A stretch of 64,000 nt of DNA from Nicotiana tabacum (Eukaryota; Streptophyta; Magnoliopsida; Solanales; Solanaceae): positions 105,749,161 through 105,813,160 of the forward strand of contig NC_134087.1 of NCBI RefSeq assembly GCF_000715075.1. Direction: 5' to 3'. A program made the translations under genes and the position numbers. The notes beneath the pieces are model-generated. The model had not been told where the DNA came from and did not search any database. It worked only from the letters and a program-made list of their open reading frames with translations. Below are positions 50,401-63,598 of the stretch, piece after piece; positions within the stretch are counted from its first letter, which is position 1, and every line of letters starts with the position of its first letter.

Positions 50401-51266
50401 GGACATACTGAGTGCATTGTACAGATTTTATGTATTGTATAGCCTGTGGATTTTGTTGTTAAAAGTGAAATGGAAAATGAAATGTGGGGGCACACGATGC
50501 CATGTGTGCTGATAGTTCGGAAGTTGAGATTATGATATGAGAAATCGAGGGTTTAGATGGTCGGGATTGTGTACTAGATATAATGTGATTGATTTAGTTG
50601 GCATTGCCTTCTTTATTTGGATACATTCTTACTTGTCTTTGTACCTGTTATGTCAGTGTTGATTTACTTGGTTATCTGATTTACTTTGTTATCGTTTGTT
50701 ACTACCCGTGTTCTCCCTTTATTGCTCCTACTGTTTGTATTTTGATTTCTCTCCGTTGTTGGTATTACCACATCATCTTTGTCTCGATATTTTAGTATCA
50801 TATCCTGTTCATTTCATTTGACCAATAGGTGTCTTGACTGTTCCTCGTCACTACCCTACCAAGGTTAGTCTTGATACTTACTGGGCACCGCCATGGTGTG
50901 CTCATACTACACTTCTGTATATTTTTGTGTACAGATCCAGGTATTTGATCGGTAGTAGCTGTGCGGGTCGTTGCGGTGGAGACTCAAGGTAAACCTGCTA
51001 CAACGTTCGCAGGCCTCGGAGTCACCTTCATTTGTACTTAATTCCATTTGTTCCTTTTGTTTTGGAGCAGTGATGTATTTATTTTGTATAACTACTCTTA
51101 GAAAGACTTGTGACTTGTACCACCGGTTTTGGGAATTGTAACTTGTTCAAAGTAATTTAATTTAAAGTTAGTAAATATCCATGTTATTACAGAAAATGAT
51201 AGGCTTACCTAATTTAGAGACTATGTGCCATCACGACTCCTTTAGAGGGATTTTTGGGTCGTGACA
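47430..51266 (+). repeat. 3' LTR of the LARD-like element (group I)
   Basis: Starts TGTAACGACCCGACTGG and ends GGTCGTGACA. Same modules as its partner: palindromes 48333-48475, TTGAGGTAAGT 48998-49008, TCCCTTGCCGGGA units about 49441-49559, nine minisatellite copies 49585-49892. It carries a private inverted insertion at 48078-48115. Confidence 0.87.
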
Positions 51267-51271
51267 CTTGT

Positions 51272-52159
51272 TCATTCGGCTTATTTGTTTTTTCCATATT
51301 AACCAGAAATATTATGATGTTGTAACAACATATTTCCAACCGGTTGAGAATAAAATCATAGACTTAAGATTCAACCTAATTCTACCTACACACTACTAAA
51401 ACGGTTGAGAATAATAAATGCTTCATTGAGAAGCTAAATAGTTGGCATGAGAAGCTCAATGGTAACCTACCAATCGGATTCTTTTTGGAATGGAGAAGAG
51501 ATTTTTTTTTTGTGATTTTACTGAAAATTTTCATTAGGATATTTTATATGTATAATTTATAAATTAAATATTTTCTTAATTTTTGTATCAGATAAGCAAA
51601 CATTATCATATAAAACGAAGGAAATTAAAAGTGGAAGAACCAGGGATTCATAAAAAGGGATTCAGAAAAAAAAATATATTAGGATGTCACACTTAATGTA
51701 ACATCGGATAATTTTATTTACAAAAATTTTAGCAATTGAAAAAGAGAATCATTTGACAATTTTTTATTTCTACAAATCTAAATCCTGCTCTCCAATATTT
51801 TATTTTTCTTTATTGATTTTAGTACCTTAATGCACCATACTTCAAATATTAGTTGGATCTTAAAGCAAATTTCGAATGCTAATAAGTTCGATAAGAGAAA
51901 ATTAATAAAAATATTTATTGGAAAAAAATATTCTAATAGAAATTTAGTAAAAATAATTAAAGGAAAAAAAGGTACTGGAAAACATTATCCAACCGGATAT
52001 TCTTACGGTTGGATGAAGAGCTCATGAAAAGAATTTTGGGTAAACTAAATGGATGCATTGAAGAATGTAAAGTCTTTTTTGAGGATGGTAAAGGGTTCAT
52101 TGAAGATTGTGATTCAAATTTTAAGAGACAAACCCTAACTCTAATATTCAAATATAATA
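51272..52159. other. AT-rich spacer with unassigned short ORFs
   Basis: Two overlapping short plus-strand ORFs (51830-52027 and 52009-52230) are lysine-rich or acidic and have no family that I recognise. They may be a decayed gene or chance ORFs. Confidence 0.3.
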
Positions 52160-52168
52160 CTATAAATA
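52160..52168 (+). promoter_or_regulatory. TATA box upstream of the 107-codon ORF
   Basis: CTATAAATAC-type box 71-79 bases before the ATG at 52239. The ATG context is AACAACAATGG, close to the plant initiation consensus. Confidence 0.45.
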
Positions 52169-52238
52169 CAATTCTATACATAATTAATCTCATTCATCTA
52201 AATTATCATTTAGAATTCAAATTTCTCTGAAAACAACA

Positions 52239-52562
52239 ATGGAAAGAACCCCTACTAAGAAATTTATCGATGAATCTCTACATGGTTCACCCGTCAACCA
52301 TAACATCTTGTACCAGGACGTTAGGAACAAGTTGAAGAACTTGAAGACGGAGACAAACCTGTTGATGCTATGTCTGACAAGGGAAATCGGAGCAGACTAT
52401 ATTAAACGTCTTCTCCTTGATTCTTACCCGCTCACTTCCTTCTACGACATGCTTGAGGAACTTCTAGCCGAGCAAGATGAAGAACCCAATACTCCTGTGA
52501 TTGTTATAAGTAGTGATACTGAAGCTAAAAGTATTTTCCAAATATTATTTGGAATATGTTGA
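52239..52562 (+). CDS. Unrecognised small protein, 107 aa
   Basis: I do not recognise this protein. It is the best candidate gene outside the transposons in this part of the window: an uninterrupted ORF, a strong ATG context and a TATA box about 75 bases upstream. The product is mixed-charge and leucine-rich, apparently helical at residues 27-75 (VRNKLKNLKTETNLL, then YDMLEELLAEQDEE), followed by TPVIVISSDTEAKS. The VIVISSD stretch with adjacent acidic residues has the form of a SUMO-interaction motif; that reading is inference. There is no signal peptide or membrane segment. It could be a real small gene, exon one of a longer gene (the last residues FQILFGIC look less constrained) or a chance ORF. 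Across the retroelement insertion, its nearest non-transposon neighbour is the broken gene at 63599. Confidence 0.4.
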   Translation: MERTPTKKFIDESLHGSPVNHNILYQDVRNKLKNLKTETNLLMLCLTREIGADYIKRLLLDSYPLTSFYDMLEELLAEQDEEPNTPVIVISSDTEAKSIFQILFGIC

Positions 52563-53546
52563 AAATTATCAATTAATCAATGAAAATGCTTATTTAGTAT
52601 TTATTCTGTTTCATATACTTTTGATTCTTATTTTATTGCTACATGTTTTAAAATATCTTTGTTCCTTTAATCCCTTGTTAATGTTATTATGGAACCAAAA
52701 GAAATACCTTTTTTTAGGTAAAGTATGGTCACTTTGCCTATCTATAACAATATAAAAATTATCACTCTAATATTAAAAGAATAAATTTAAGGAAGAATAG
52801 CTATAACCATAATACTGACATAGTGTAGGTGAAATTTCTATTTCACTAAATTAATGAAAAAATTAAGGCATATCTCAGAAAATCAAAACAAAAGAAGATG
52901 CATAATTCAGCTTCACTGTGAATTATGTAGATCTCAAAGAATTTAACCAGTTTCAAAAGCTTTAATTCAGAAAATTAGAACCATCACAAAATTTCTACAA
53001 CTAACAAATTGGAACTATTTGCATGTAATTGAATAGTATTTGGTTTTAGTTAATGCAAAGTTTATTTATAAAAATCAGAGCAAAATATATCAAAAAATTA
53101 AATCACACAAAGTCCGGTTTTAATTCTAGTGAAACTAAAATAATGTTATCCAAAATTCATTCTAAAAGAATTTTTTTTTTCTCAAAAAACTAATCCAGAA
53201 AGCTTAATCAACAAGGATTCCAAGTGTCACCTAAGCTGATTGCTGCAAATATTTAATACATAAATGTTGTTTATTATTACGTTTTTGAAATCTACATAAT
53301 TCATAAACCACATATTAATCGGACAAAGATCACATCAAAGGTTAAACATGATCGAAATGCTAAAGAAGTCACAAAATTCGAACTTCATAGATAGTGAAAG
53401 AATGAAGAAATTAAACATAAAATAATCATGCCCAACTTCATTACAATACTTGATATATAAAAGTAAAAATAAAGTCATCAACTTTTGCACACCAAATAGA
53501 AATAACAAACACTTTTCAAACACAAGATAACATATGAACTAAAATT
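52563..53546. other. AT-rich spacer, likely 3' flank of the gene now at 63599
   Basis: Before the retroelement inserted at the GACAT site, this DNA was continuous with 63597 onward. Read on the minus strand it therefore followed the stop codon at 63599-63601 and would be that gene's 3' UTR and downstream region. No coding sequence is supported here. Confidence 0.45.
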
Positions 53547-53551
53547 GACAT

Positions 53552-56425
53552 TGTCACGACCCAAAATCCACTAAGGGTCGTGATGGAGCCGGACACCACT
53601 ATCAGGCAAGCCAACCACAATTTACTAGCAATTACTCATTTTAATAATTTTGAAATCATTTCCTTTAAACAAATACATAATAAATAATAAACTCCGCTGG
53701 ATAAATGAGGATGTCTTTACCAAATTTAACTACTGAAAGATCTCGTGATTATTCCATAATCCGGTGTCACAAGTGCATGAGCATCTACCAGTGAATGCAA
53801 TAAAATACAGTGACGGTCCGGAATATAAGTGGACAGAAATGAAAATGCAATACAATACTTTGAAGGAGACTCTGCTGGCTATGGTCGTCTCGATAAATGC
53901 AACTCACCCGAGTCTCCGTATCAACCATGCCGCTATGCCACTAGCCAAACATAAACCTGTGCAACAAAAATGCACAACAAATGTAGTATGAGTACGAAAA
54001 CAACGTGTACCCAATGAGTATCCCGTCTAATTTCGAAAAAGTAGAGACGAGAGGTTGACTTCGACATTTACTAGTAGTCCAATAGTAATATATTATTAAT
54101 GCGAGTAATCATGGATTTATTAAGAACAATAGTAAATTCAAATAAGTCATGAAACAGGTAAGAGTCCCTTTTTATTAAAAGTCTCCGGATTCATAATCCG
54201 TTAATTAACAATTATCTCAAGTCGGGGAGAGCAAATATCAATATCCATAACTCTCAAGGCAAGCAATACAAGGATGCGCAAATCATGCCGAGGTCGTACG
54301 ACCCGATCCAACAGAAATGTAAAATGTGCACTGCCGAGGATCAAGCGGCCCAAACCATAGATGTATCTATTACCCTGCTCGCGAATCATCTATGCGACGC
54401 GGTCGACATAATATAAACAAACACCATGCTCTCGAATCATACATGCGACGCAGGTACACATAGAATCACATATTCAAACAGTTAACCAAGACTTCATCGG
54501 GGAATAACTATCCAAGGAAAATCCAATTCTCTTTTTACAATTCAAGAAAATGAAGCTCAATACTTTAGAAATTCACTTACTAATCCGATGTGATTTAAGC
54601 AATTCAAACCGTCAATAGGATTACAAATATTTTCAAGTACAACATGCTTTTGGGTCCTAGACTACCCGGACAATAGCATAATAGTAGCTACGCACGGACT
54701 CTCGTCACCTCGTGCATACGTAGCCCCCACAAATAGGAGCACATAACTAATTAACTCACCTATGGGGACAATTTCCTCTTACAAGATTAGAAAGGAGACA
54801 CACCTCGCTCCGAAGATCCATAACCGGCATTTCCATGCCCCATCCAAAAACCCGAATCGATGCTAAATGTTCCAAAGCTAGCCAATAATTATGCAAATCT
54901 ATTAATATATGCTCAATTACTCATTACAATTCAATTTATAGCAATTCCTAACCTCGATCGAAAAGTTGACAAAAATGCCCTCGGGCTCACGTGCCCGGAT
55001 TCCAAAAAATTTTGAAGGATAAGTTTACCCACAACCTCATGAACTCAAATATATAATTTACTCTAAATTTCATACCCAAAATCGTGGTCAAATTCCAAGA
55101 ATATCAATTTTCTAGGTTTTTCCCTCAAACCCCAAGTTTCTACCAATTTCATGCTCAAATCCGTACATAATTATTGTATTTAACTCAAGATAGGTGGGGA
55201 TAGCTTACTTTATTGTTGATGATGAAAATCCCCTCTTGAAACCCTCCAAGAATCGCCCAAGCCAAGAAAATATGAGAGAAAATGGCAAAATCCCGATTTT
55301 TAAAACACTCATTGCCTCCAGTCCTTTCCGCACCTGCGGTCACTTGGCCGCTTCTGCGGTTACAATACCACATATGTGGTCCTCCTCCTCTGCCCAGCCC
55401 GCTTCTGTGCCGCACTGGCCGTATATGCGGTCTCGTAGGTGCGGGATTTCCTTCGCACCTGCGGCCTCTGAGCCCTTAACTTCTAACCGCTTCTGCGGCA
55501 CGACGACCGCTCCTACGGCTCCGCACCTGCGGCCCTAGCCTCGCAGGTGCGGTTACACCAGCAACTTCAGCCTCCTCCAAAATTCTATTTTCGATCCATT
55601 AACCACCCGAAATCCACCCGAGGCCCCTAGGACCCCAACTAATCATACAAACCAGTCCCAAAACATATTACGGACTTGCTCGAGGCCTCAAATCATATCA
55701 ATCAACGCTAAAATCATGAATCGACCTCCAATCCAAGCTTTATGAACTTTAGAACTTCAAACTTCTACTTTCAATGTTTAAACCTAGCAAATCACGACCG
55801 ATTGACCTCAAATTTTGCACACAAGTCATATTCGACAGCACGGACCTATTTCAACTTTCAGAATCGAATTCCGACCCCGATATCAAAAAGTCCACTTCCG
55901 GTCGAACTTCCAAAAAACCTTCAAATTTCTATCTTTAGCCAAATAACTCCAAAACGACCCACAGACCTCCGAATTCACTTCCAATCGTGCTCCCAACTCT
56001 AGAATCACCATACGGAGCTATTCCCAGACTCGGAATCCCAAACGGACATCGATAACACTGTTATGCACTTCAACCCAAACTTATGAAATTTCTTCCAAAA
56101 TGCTAACTTCCACAATAGGCGCCGAAACGTTCCCGGGTCTTCCAAAACCCAGTCCGGACATACGCCCAAGTCCGAAATCATCATACGAACCTGCTGGAAC
56201 CTTCAAATCCTGATTTTGAGGTTGTTTACTCAAAAATCCAACCTTAGTCAATTCTTTCAACTTAAAGCTTCTGAATTAAGAATTCTCTTTCCAAATTAAC
56301 TCTGAACTTCCCGGAATTCAATTCCGACCATGCGTACAAGTCATAATACCTGAAGTGAAACTACTCATGGCCTCAAACTGCTGAATGACGCGCTAGAGCT
56401 CAAAACAACTGATTGGGTCATTACA
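53552..56425 (-). repeat. 3' LTR (group II)
   Basis: Plus strand begins TGTCACGACCCAAAATCC and ends TTGGGTCATTACA. Palindrome cluster at 55325-55555 (CGCACCTGCGG, CCGCTTCTGCGG) and a 'gaggtcgtacgacccgatcc' module at 54290-54309. Confidence 0.88.
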
Positions 56426-56438
56426 TTCTCTCCCACTT
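56426..56438 (-). other. Polypurine tract
   Basis: Minus strand AAGTGGGAGAGAA immediately before the 3' LTR. Confidence 0.75.
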
Positions 56439-59400
56439 AAACATAAGTTCGTCATTGAACGTGCTGAGAACTACACTGAAGTAGTTTGAAATCAATGTTT
56501 AACACCTCGTGCAACTACCACAATTCAGTTGAGCACATTAGCTTGATCAATTCTGAAGATATTCCCTTTTATTCAAGCAAACAAGCCTTAGAGCCCAATT
56601 CCAACATCCGAAATTCTATGTTAGGCCTATTTCCAACATACGCTCACCGAATTAATAACTACACGCAGTACCAAAACATGACTGCATAGCTTAGTCGAAT
56701 TCGCACCTTGCACCACTTTACTCACAGGACCACAATAGTATTCTCTGATCAAATTAGTCGAAATTCCACGAATTTGATGCTCCCAATGCACCTCATGATA
56801 TATATAAGTCTTGCTCTAACTTTTACAATACCGCCACGATGGAAGAGATGTGTAGAAATTCATAACCAACTGCTGAATCAATAAATCATTGGGTCTATAC
56901 TCCTGACAAGAACCATCACCTCATTTTGAACCAAATAATGATCTTAACTTCTTAATATACTTCATATAATCAGATTGCACTGATCCTAACTCCAATGATC
57001 TCATCTCACCCAGTACAAACTGCTCAGGCAATAAGCCATTCCGGACATGATCAAAAGTCTCATATGATGCCACAATGTGCCAATAGGCTACCAATTCGAA
57101 CGTGATACAAAGGAAAACGAACTCTGAAAAAGTAATCCAATTGCCCCGCTTGAGAATCATACATGCGACGCGGACACATAGCTAATATGAGTTTTTCTCA
57201 GAATGATAGGAAACAAAACACATAAAAACAGATATAGGAATCTATACTCAACATCACATTATTGCGGTGCGCAACCCGATCCAAACAAAATACCCATGGC
57301 GGCGTGCCACCTGATCCACACATAAAATTCACAAAGGAGTTACACATTGAGCCAGATTGCTCATTACAACAAAATACCAAATATCAGTCACAAGCACACA
57401 AAATGCATAATACCATCCCTGGGGAGACATATAGCGCCATAGGCTACAAAACTCAAGCACAACTAAGGTGCGATATACGATTTGAATCTCAAGATCCATC
57501 TTGCTCATATAACATCATCTCTGCGCGAAACCTCAACACATAAGAAATTTACCAAGCCGTCTCACAACTCATATGGCGCAATATATCATTACATGAAATA
57601 GTTGACGACGAAATAGTACCCCGACTACTCTTCCATAAGGAGCGCATTGCTGAAATGAACACATCTGGCCTAATATAGAGCCCATATTCACACTTAGATC
57701 CATCCACAGACCTCAACCTGATTCTAATCACACTGAACTAGTCTAATAACCTTTCAGATGTCCATAATAACTCCCATTTTTCTCATAACACCCGAGAACT
57801 ACCATCATGACCGAGGAAATCCTCCACAGTCCACAACCCAATAAATCGAGTGCCCTCCAAGCATCAATTCTCAATTTAACGACATCACTACAATCTTCAT
57901 ACTTGGTTTAACTCTTCAATCAATCAAGTGACTACATGCCACACTTATACAACCTTCCCGTGGGGCACGCTCCCACAACCTTCCGTAACAGATAATAGGC
58001 ATGTGCATCCAAACCACCGGTCGTACTAACGCTGAAAAGCGATCAAGAATCCTTAACCAGGATGAAAAGCCTTTTTCACAAAGCACCAATCTCAGGTGAC
58101 GTTGAGGACAATACCGACTTACTTTAAACATCGAAACTCCCTTCCTACTCATCTGAGCCCGTGACATCCTTGTCAACACTGAACTGCAACCTTGATCCTT
58201 ACTTCAATTTCCATACCACTTACTACACCCATCATGCCAATATGCGATAGAACACGATTTTCATCATAACTCCGGAACCACTAATAGGTTAATGCTTCAC
58301 CATATAAAAACTTTTCACCTAACTCACTTCAAGAGAACCATAGTAACACACAGGTGAATTCTCATAATCGTAGAATATGCAAATCTCTAAGTAGTGGTCT
58401 AAGCCACCATATCCCTTCCGGGATCCGCCTCCACATAACAGGCCATAACAGTAGAATGCTTCTGAAGGAATTGATCACTACCACCAATATGCCAACTCAA
58501 CTATGGCTAACCAATCTATCTTCTTCCAATTTATCCTTGATTGCCTTAGAAATAATAATAACTCCATTCAACGTATAACACACTGCATCCGCACTTATCC
58601 CGAGTGACCTTGAATCACGAGATCATGTTGTCTCAAATCCTACGAACCATTTCATACCCCACAATTGCTACACTGCAAGTCAAAACATCATAGGACATTC
58701 TAATTCTCTTCTTATAAGCTGCTACAAAGCTTGCTTCTTAACCATACCTATAGGCTCGAAATCATTAGGCACCACATACCCCTATGAATCCACTAGTACC
58801 ATTGTTGAGAGCCACCTACTCTGACTTGGCCCCGAACATAATCAACGCCATAAATCTTTTAGCACATGAATACCCTCTCGACGAAGCACACGGCAGAATC
58901 ACTTCCCTTGAAACCCACATCTATACAAGGCATAAATCCTGAATCCTTCCCCAAGTCTGAACATTAGCCAATAAGGCCAACCATATCACACTTTTAACAA
59001 TTCTTTGGCTCAAATTACCACTTATGTTCTTTTCCCGTAGCTGAAATAGCCCATCAATATGCTAATAACCATAAACCTCGCAAGTAGTTAACCATGTAAC
59101 CCAATCATAGGCAGTGGGACTCTCTCACTTAGCTCGAAGCCACTATTACACAACTATGAAATTCACCATAATTCTTTATCTCTTATTGACATAACCTTGC
59201 GCAATCAACCACCAAAATTCTTGGAATCTTCCTGTAAAATGCCTTTTATACTCTGAATCATCAACCACATTTGCACGACCGATCTCTTTGATGTACAAGC
59301 AATAGAATTCTTCGTAAAAGCCTCGCCAACCACGCGACCACTAACCTACTCATAGGGAATAACCCACATGTGGAAATCACTTCCCGACATCTTCCAACGC

Positions 59401-60703
59401 TACTGCATGGGGTACAATCACTACGACATCAATAACCCATCATGAGTCTGAGCTCACTCTCTAGCCGCACAAGTCCATTCACCCCTCGTGGACATCAATT
59501 AAATGTATGGAAACGTCCTTCCAATTCAAAGTTATATCAAGCAGTTCAAACGTCCTTTATTTCAAGCAGCTCCTTCCCGTTATATCAAATCTCCTGCCGC
59601 ATAATAGCCCATACTTCAACTTAAATCCGTAAACCCCAATCACCAATCACTAAAATCCCCAAATCATTCCAAACTATCCTTAAGGTGTGTAGAAATCCTA
59701 CCACAAAGCCCACACGCAACTCCGCCACACTCCCACTTTGGCGTAACTCACCCCTTTAATCGACTACTCGACTTTTACTTCTTATAATTGGCCTTCTAGA
59801 AATTTTAACCACCGCCTGACACTCCCCACATGTCCTTTCTCATCCTTCGCTGCTCAGTTGTTGCCTTAAATAAAATCTATCTTCGCAGCACTTGAACCCT
59901 CAAGTCGCTACTAGCCTTAAACTTTTCCGAAGAAAATCTTTCTCGAGCCGTCAATATTAGAAACACCGATTCAATCCTGAACCCCGTAACCCATGATCCC
60001 TGACAGTCGTTTCTCCCATATTATTTCATAATACCTTACCCCAAAGGCAAATTGCAGAAGACCATAACACCGGCGAACTTAACACATACAAGAGAGGATG
60101 ATGACACTACATCGCAGATGAAAATTCCACCACGCTCGAAAATACCAAGTCTCGTTACTCCATCACCCTAAATCTAAACATTTATAGGCCAATTGCTTTT
60201 CCTCCACCGAAAATGAAATATCAGATCTCTGAATCGTGCATTGAGTGGACTTCCTTTCAAATCATTCACCGCCCCAACAAATAGGCAAGTATCCTATCAT
60301 CAAGTCAATACTGTGCGATAACCAATCGTGAGCATCATAGCAACCTGTGCATAGCCTCCAAGCTCTTAGAAGAACAACTACCGAGCCGAAATGATAGAAA
60401 AATCCTTTCGCAAGACGACGACAATAACCCAACCAACTATACCGGGAGAAACATTCTGCACCACATCTGTAGTACCATTATAATTCTTCAATTCTCGATT
60501 TAAAACAAGTGGTTCGCACCACGTAAGATTGAGTAGGAAGGAAACAAAGGCATAAGCCCCAAGGGATCAAATCGCACGATGAGGAATCAAGAAGGGAGGT
60601 GCTCCTAACAGTCTTGTAGCCTCTCGAAGATAAGTACAGAAGCCTCCGTACTGATCCGCGAGACTCTACTAGACTTGCTCATGACTGGTGAGACCTAAGG
60701 GAA
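56439..60703 (-). other. Interior of the second LARD-like element, non-coding
   Basis: No retroelement protein motif found in any frame by eye. The leader next to the primer site shares 'gtagagtctcgcggatcagt' style sequence with the other elements. Two GTTGC-GCAAC-like units sit at about 57261-57318. A few words (for example 'tgtactgg.tgagatgag', minus strand near 57004-57022) resemble the interior of the element at 40924, suggesting a distant common origin. Confidence 0.7.
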
Positions 60704-60721
60704 TCTAGTGCTCTGATACCA
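60704..60721 (-). other. Primer-binding site (tRNA-iMet)
   Basis: Minus strand TGGTATCAGAGCACTAGA, three bases after the 5' LTR; an intact 12-base match to the usual initiator-methionine site. Confidence 0.87.
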
Positions 60722-60724
60722 TGT

Positions 60725-63591
60725 TGTCACGACCCAAAATCCACTAAGGACCGTGATGGCACCGGACACCACTGTCAAGCAAGCCAACCACAATTTACTA
60801 GTAATTACTCATTTTAATTATTTTGAAATCATTTCCTTTAAACATATAAATAATAAATAATAAACTCTGTTGGATAAATGAGGATGTCTTTACCAAATTT
60901 AACTACTGAAAGATCCCGTGATCATCCCAGAACCCGGTGTCACAAGTGCATGAGCATCTACCAGTGAATAAAATAAATACAGTGATTGTCCTAAATATAA
61001 GTGGACAGAAATAAAAATGCAATACAATACTCTGAAAGAGACTCTGCTAGCTACGGTCGTCTCGATAAATGCAACTCGCCTGAGTCTCCATATCAACCAT
61101 GCCGCTATGCCACTAGCCACACATAAACCTGTGCAACAAAAATGCACAGCAATTGTAGTATGAGTACGAAAACAACATGTACCCAATGAGTATCCCGTCT
61201 AATCTCAAAGAAGTAGAGACGAGAGGTCGTCTTCGACATTTACTAGTGATCCAATAGTAATATATTATTAATGCGAGTAATCATGGATTTATTAAGAACA
61301 ATAGTAAATTCAAATAAGTCATGAAACAGGTAAGAGTCCCTTTTTATTAAAAGTCTCCGGATTCATAATCCATTAATTAATAGTTATCTCAAGTCGGGGA
61401 GAGCAAATATCAATATCCATAACTCTCAAGGCAAGCAATACAAGTATGCACAAATCATGCCGAGGTCGTATGACCCGATCCAACATAAATGTAAAATGTG
61501 CACTGCCAAGGGTCGAGCAGCCCGAACCATAGATGCATCTATTACCCCGCTCGTGAATCATCTATGCGACGCGGTCAACATAAAATAAACAAACACCCTG
61601 CTCGCGAATCATACATGCGATGCAGGTACACATAGAATCACATATTCAAACAGTTAACTAAGACTTCATCGGGGAACAACTATCCAAGGAAAATCCAATT
61701 CTCTTTCTACAATTCAAGAAAATGAAGCTCAATCTTTTAGAAATTCACTTACTAATTCGATGTGATTTAAGCAATTCAAATCGTCAATAGGATTACAAAT
61801 ATTTCCAAGTACAGCATGCTTTTGGGTCCTAGACTACCCGGACAATAGCATAATAGTAGCTACGCACGGACTCTCGTCACCTCGTGCGTATGTAGCCCCC
61901 ACAAATAGGAGCACATAACCAATTAACTCACCTATGGGGACAATTCTCTCTTACAAGGGTTGAAAGGAGACTCGCCTCGCTCTGAAGATCCATAACCGAC
62001 ATTTCCACGCCCTTCCGAAGACCCGAATCGATGCTAAATGCTCCAAAGCTAGCCAATAGTTATGCAAATCCATTAATATATGCTCAATTACTCATTACAT
62101 TCAATTTATAGCAATTTCTAACCCCAATCGAAAAGTTGACAAAAATGCCTTTCGGGCCCACGTGCCCGGATTCCAAAATTTTTCGAAGGATAAGTTTACC
62201 CACAACCTCACGAACTCAAATATATAATTTACTCTAAATTTCATACCCAAAATTGTGGTCAAATTCCAAGAATATCAATTTTCTAGATTTTTCCCTCAAA
62301 CCCCAAGTTTCTACCAATTTCATGCTCAAATTCTTATATAATCAATGTATTTAACTCAAGATAGGTGGGGATAGATTACGTTATCGTTGATGATGAAAAT
62401 CCCCTCTTGAAACCCTCCAAGAATCGCCCAAGCCAAGAAAATATGAGAGAAAATGGCCAAATCCCGATTTTTAAAACACTCACTGCCTCCAGCCCTTTCC
62501 GCACCTGCGGTCACTTGGTTGCTTCTGCGGTTCCACAAGTGCGGTTACAATACCGCTTCTGCGGTCCTCCGCCTGTTGCCCCAGCTCGCTTCTGCACCGC
62601 ACTGGCTGCATCTGCGATCTCGCATGTGCGGGATTTCCTTCGCACCTGTGGCGTCTGAGCCCTTCACTTCTAACCGCTTCTGTAGCACGACGATCACTCC
62701 TGCGGCTCCGCGCCTATGGCCCTAGCCTCACAGGTGCGGTTACACCAGCAAGCAGCAACTTCAGCCTTCTCCAAAATGCTATTTTCGATCCGTTAACCAC
62801 CTGAAATCCATCCAAGGCCCCCGGGACCCCAACCAATCATCCCAACCAGTCCCAAAATACATTACGAACTTGCTCGAGGCCTCAAATCATATCAAACAAC
62901 GCTAAAATCACGAATCGACCTCCAATCCAAGCTTTATGAACTTTAGAACTTCAAACTTCTACTTTCGATGTTTAAACCTAGCAAATCACGTCTGATTGAC
63001 CTCAAATTTTGCACACAAGTCATATTCGACATCACAGACCTACTCCAACTTTCGGAATCAAATTCTGACCACGATATCAAAAAGTCCACTTCCGGTCAAA
63101 CTTCCTAAAAACCTTCAAATTTCTATCTTTAGCCAAATGACTCCAAAACGACCCACAGACCTCTAAGTTCACTTCTAATCGCGCTCCCAACTCTAGAATC
63201 ACCATACAGAGCTATTCCCAGACACTGTAATGCACTTCAACCAAACTTATGAAATTTCTTCCAAAAAGCTAACTTTCACAATAGGCGCCGAAGCGTTCCC
63301 GGGTCTTCCAAAACTCAGTCCGGACATACGCCCACGTCCGAAATCATCATACGAACCTGCTGGAACCTTCGAATCCCGATTCCGAGGTCGTTTACTCAAA
63401 AATCCAACCTTAGTCAATTCTTTCAACTTAAAGCTTCCGAAATGAGAATTCTCTTTCCAAATTAACTCCGAACTTCCCGGAATTCAATTTCGACCATGCG
63501 TACAAGTCATAATACCTGAAGTGAAGCTGCTCATGGCCTCAAACTACTAAACGACGTGCTAGAGCTCAAAATGACTGATCGGGTCGTTACA
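60725..63591 (-). repeat. 5' LTR (group II)
   Basis: Plus strand begins TGTCACGACCCAAAATCC and ends GGGTCGTTACA. Palindrome cluster 62495-62745 including ACCGCTTCTGCGGT; 'gaggtcgtatgacccgatcc' module at 61462-61481. Confidence 0.88.
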
Positions 63592-63598
63592 GACATAA

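Larger units (their letters stand above)
40924..51266 (+). mobile_element. Non-coding long-LTR element (LARD-like), TSD CTTGT
   Basis: LTRs 40924-44748 and 47430-51266 (3825 and 3837 bp) align along their length. Exact target duplications CTTGT flank it (40919-40923, 51267-51271). The first LTR's terminal TG has mutated to CG (CGTACCGACCC against TGTAACGACCC). The 2.68-kb interior has a decayed primer site and polypurine region but no gag, protease, RT or integrase that I can read. This fits a large retrotransposon derivative moved by enzymes of a related element. Confidence 0.87.
53552..63591 (-). mobile_element. Non-coding long-LTR element (LARD-like), TSD GACAT
   Basis: LTRs 53552-56425 (3' LTR) and 60725-63591 (5' LTR), 2874 and 2867 bp, align throughout. 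Target duplications GACAT at 53547-53551 and 63592-63596 are exact. The minus-strand primer site (60704-60721) and polypurine tract (56426-56438) are in place. The 4.3-kb interior has no readable gag or pol, only short ORFs. In the first 160 bp the two LTRs differ at roughly a dozen positions, so the insertion is not recent. Confidence 0.88.

Noticed and set aside
55194..55538. 114-codon proline/cysteine-rich ORF, with a related one at 62365-62658
   Set aside because: LTR sequence in both copies. The reading frames differ between the two LTRs and the content follows the CGCACCTGCGG palindromes.
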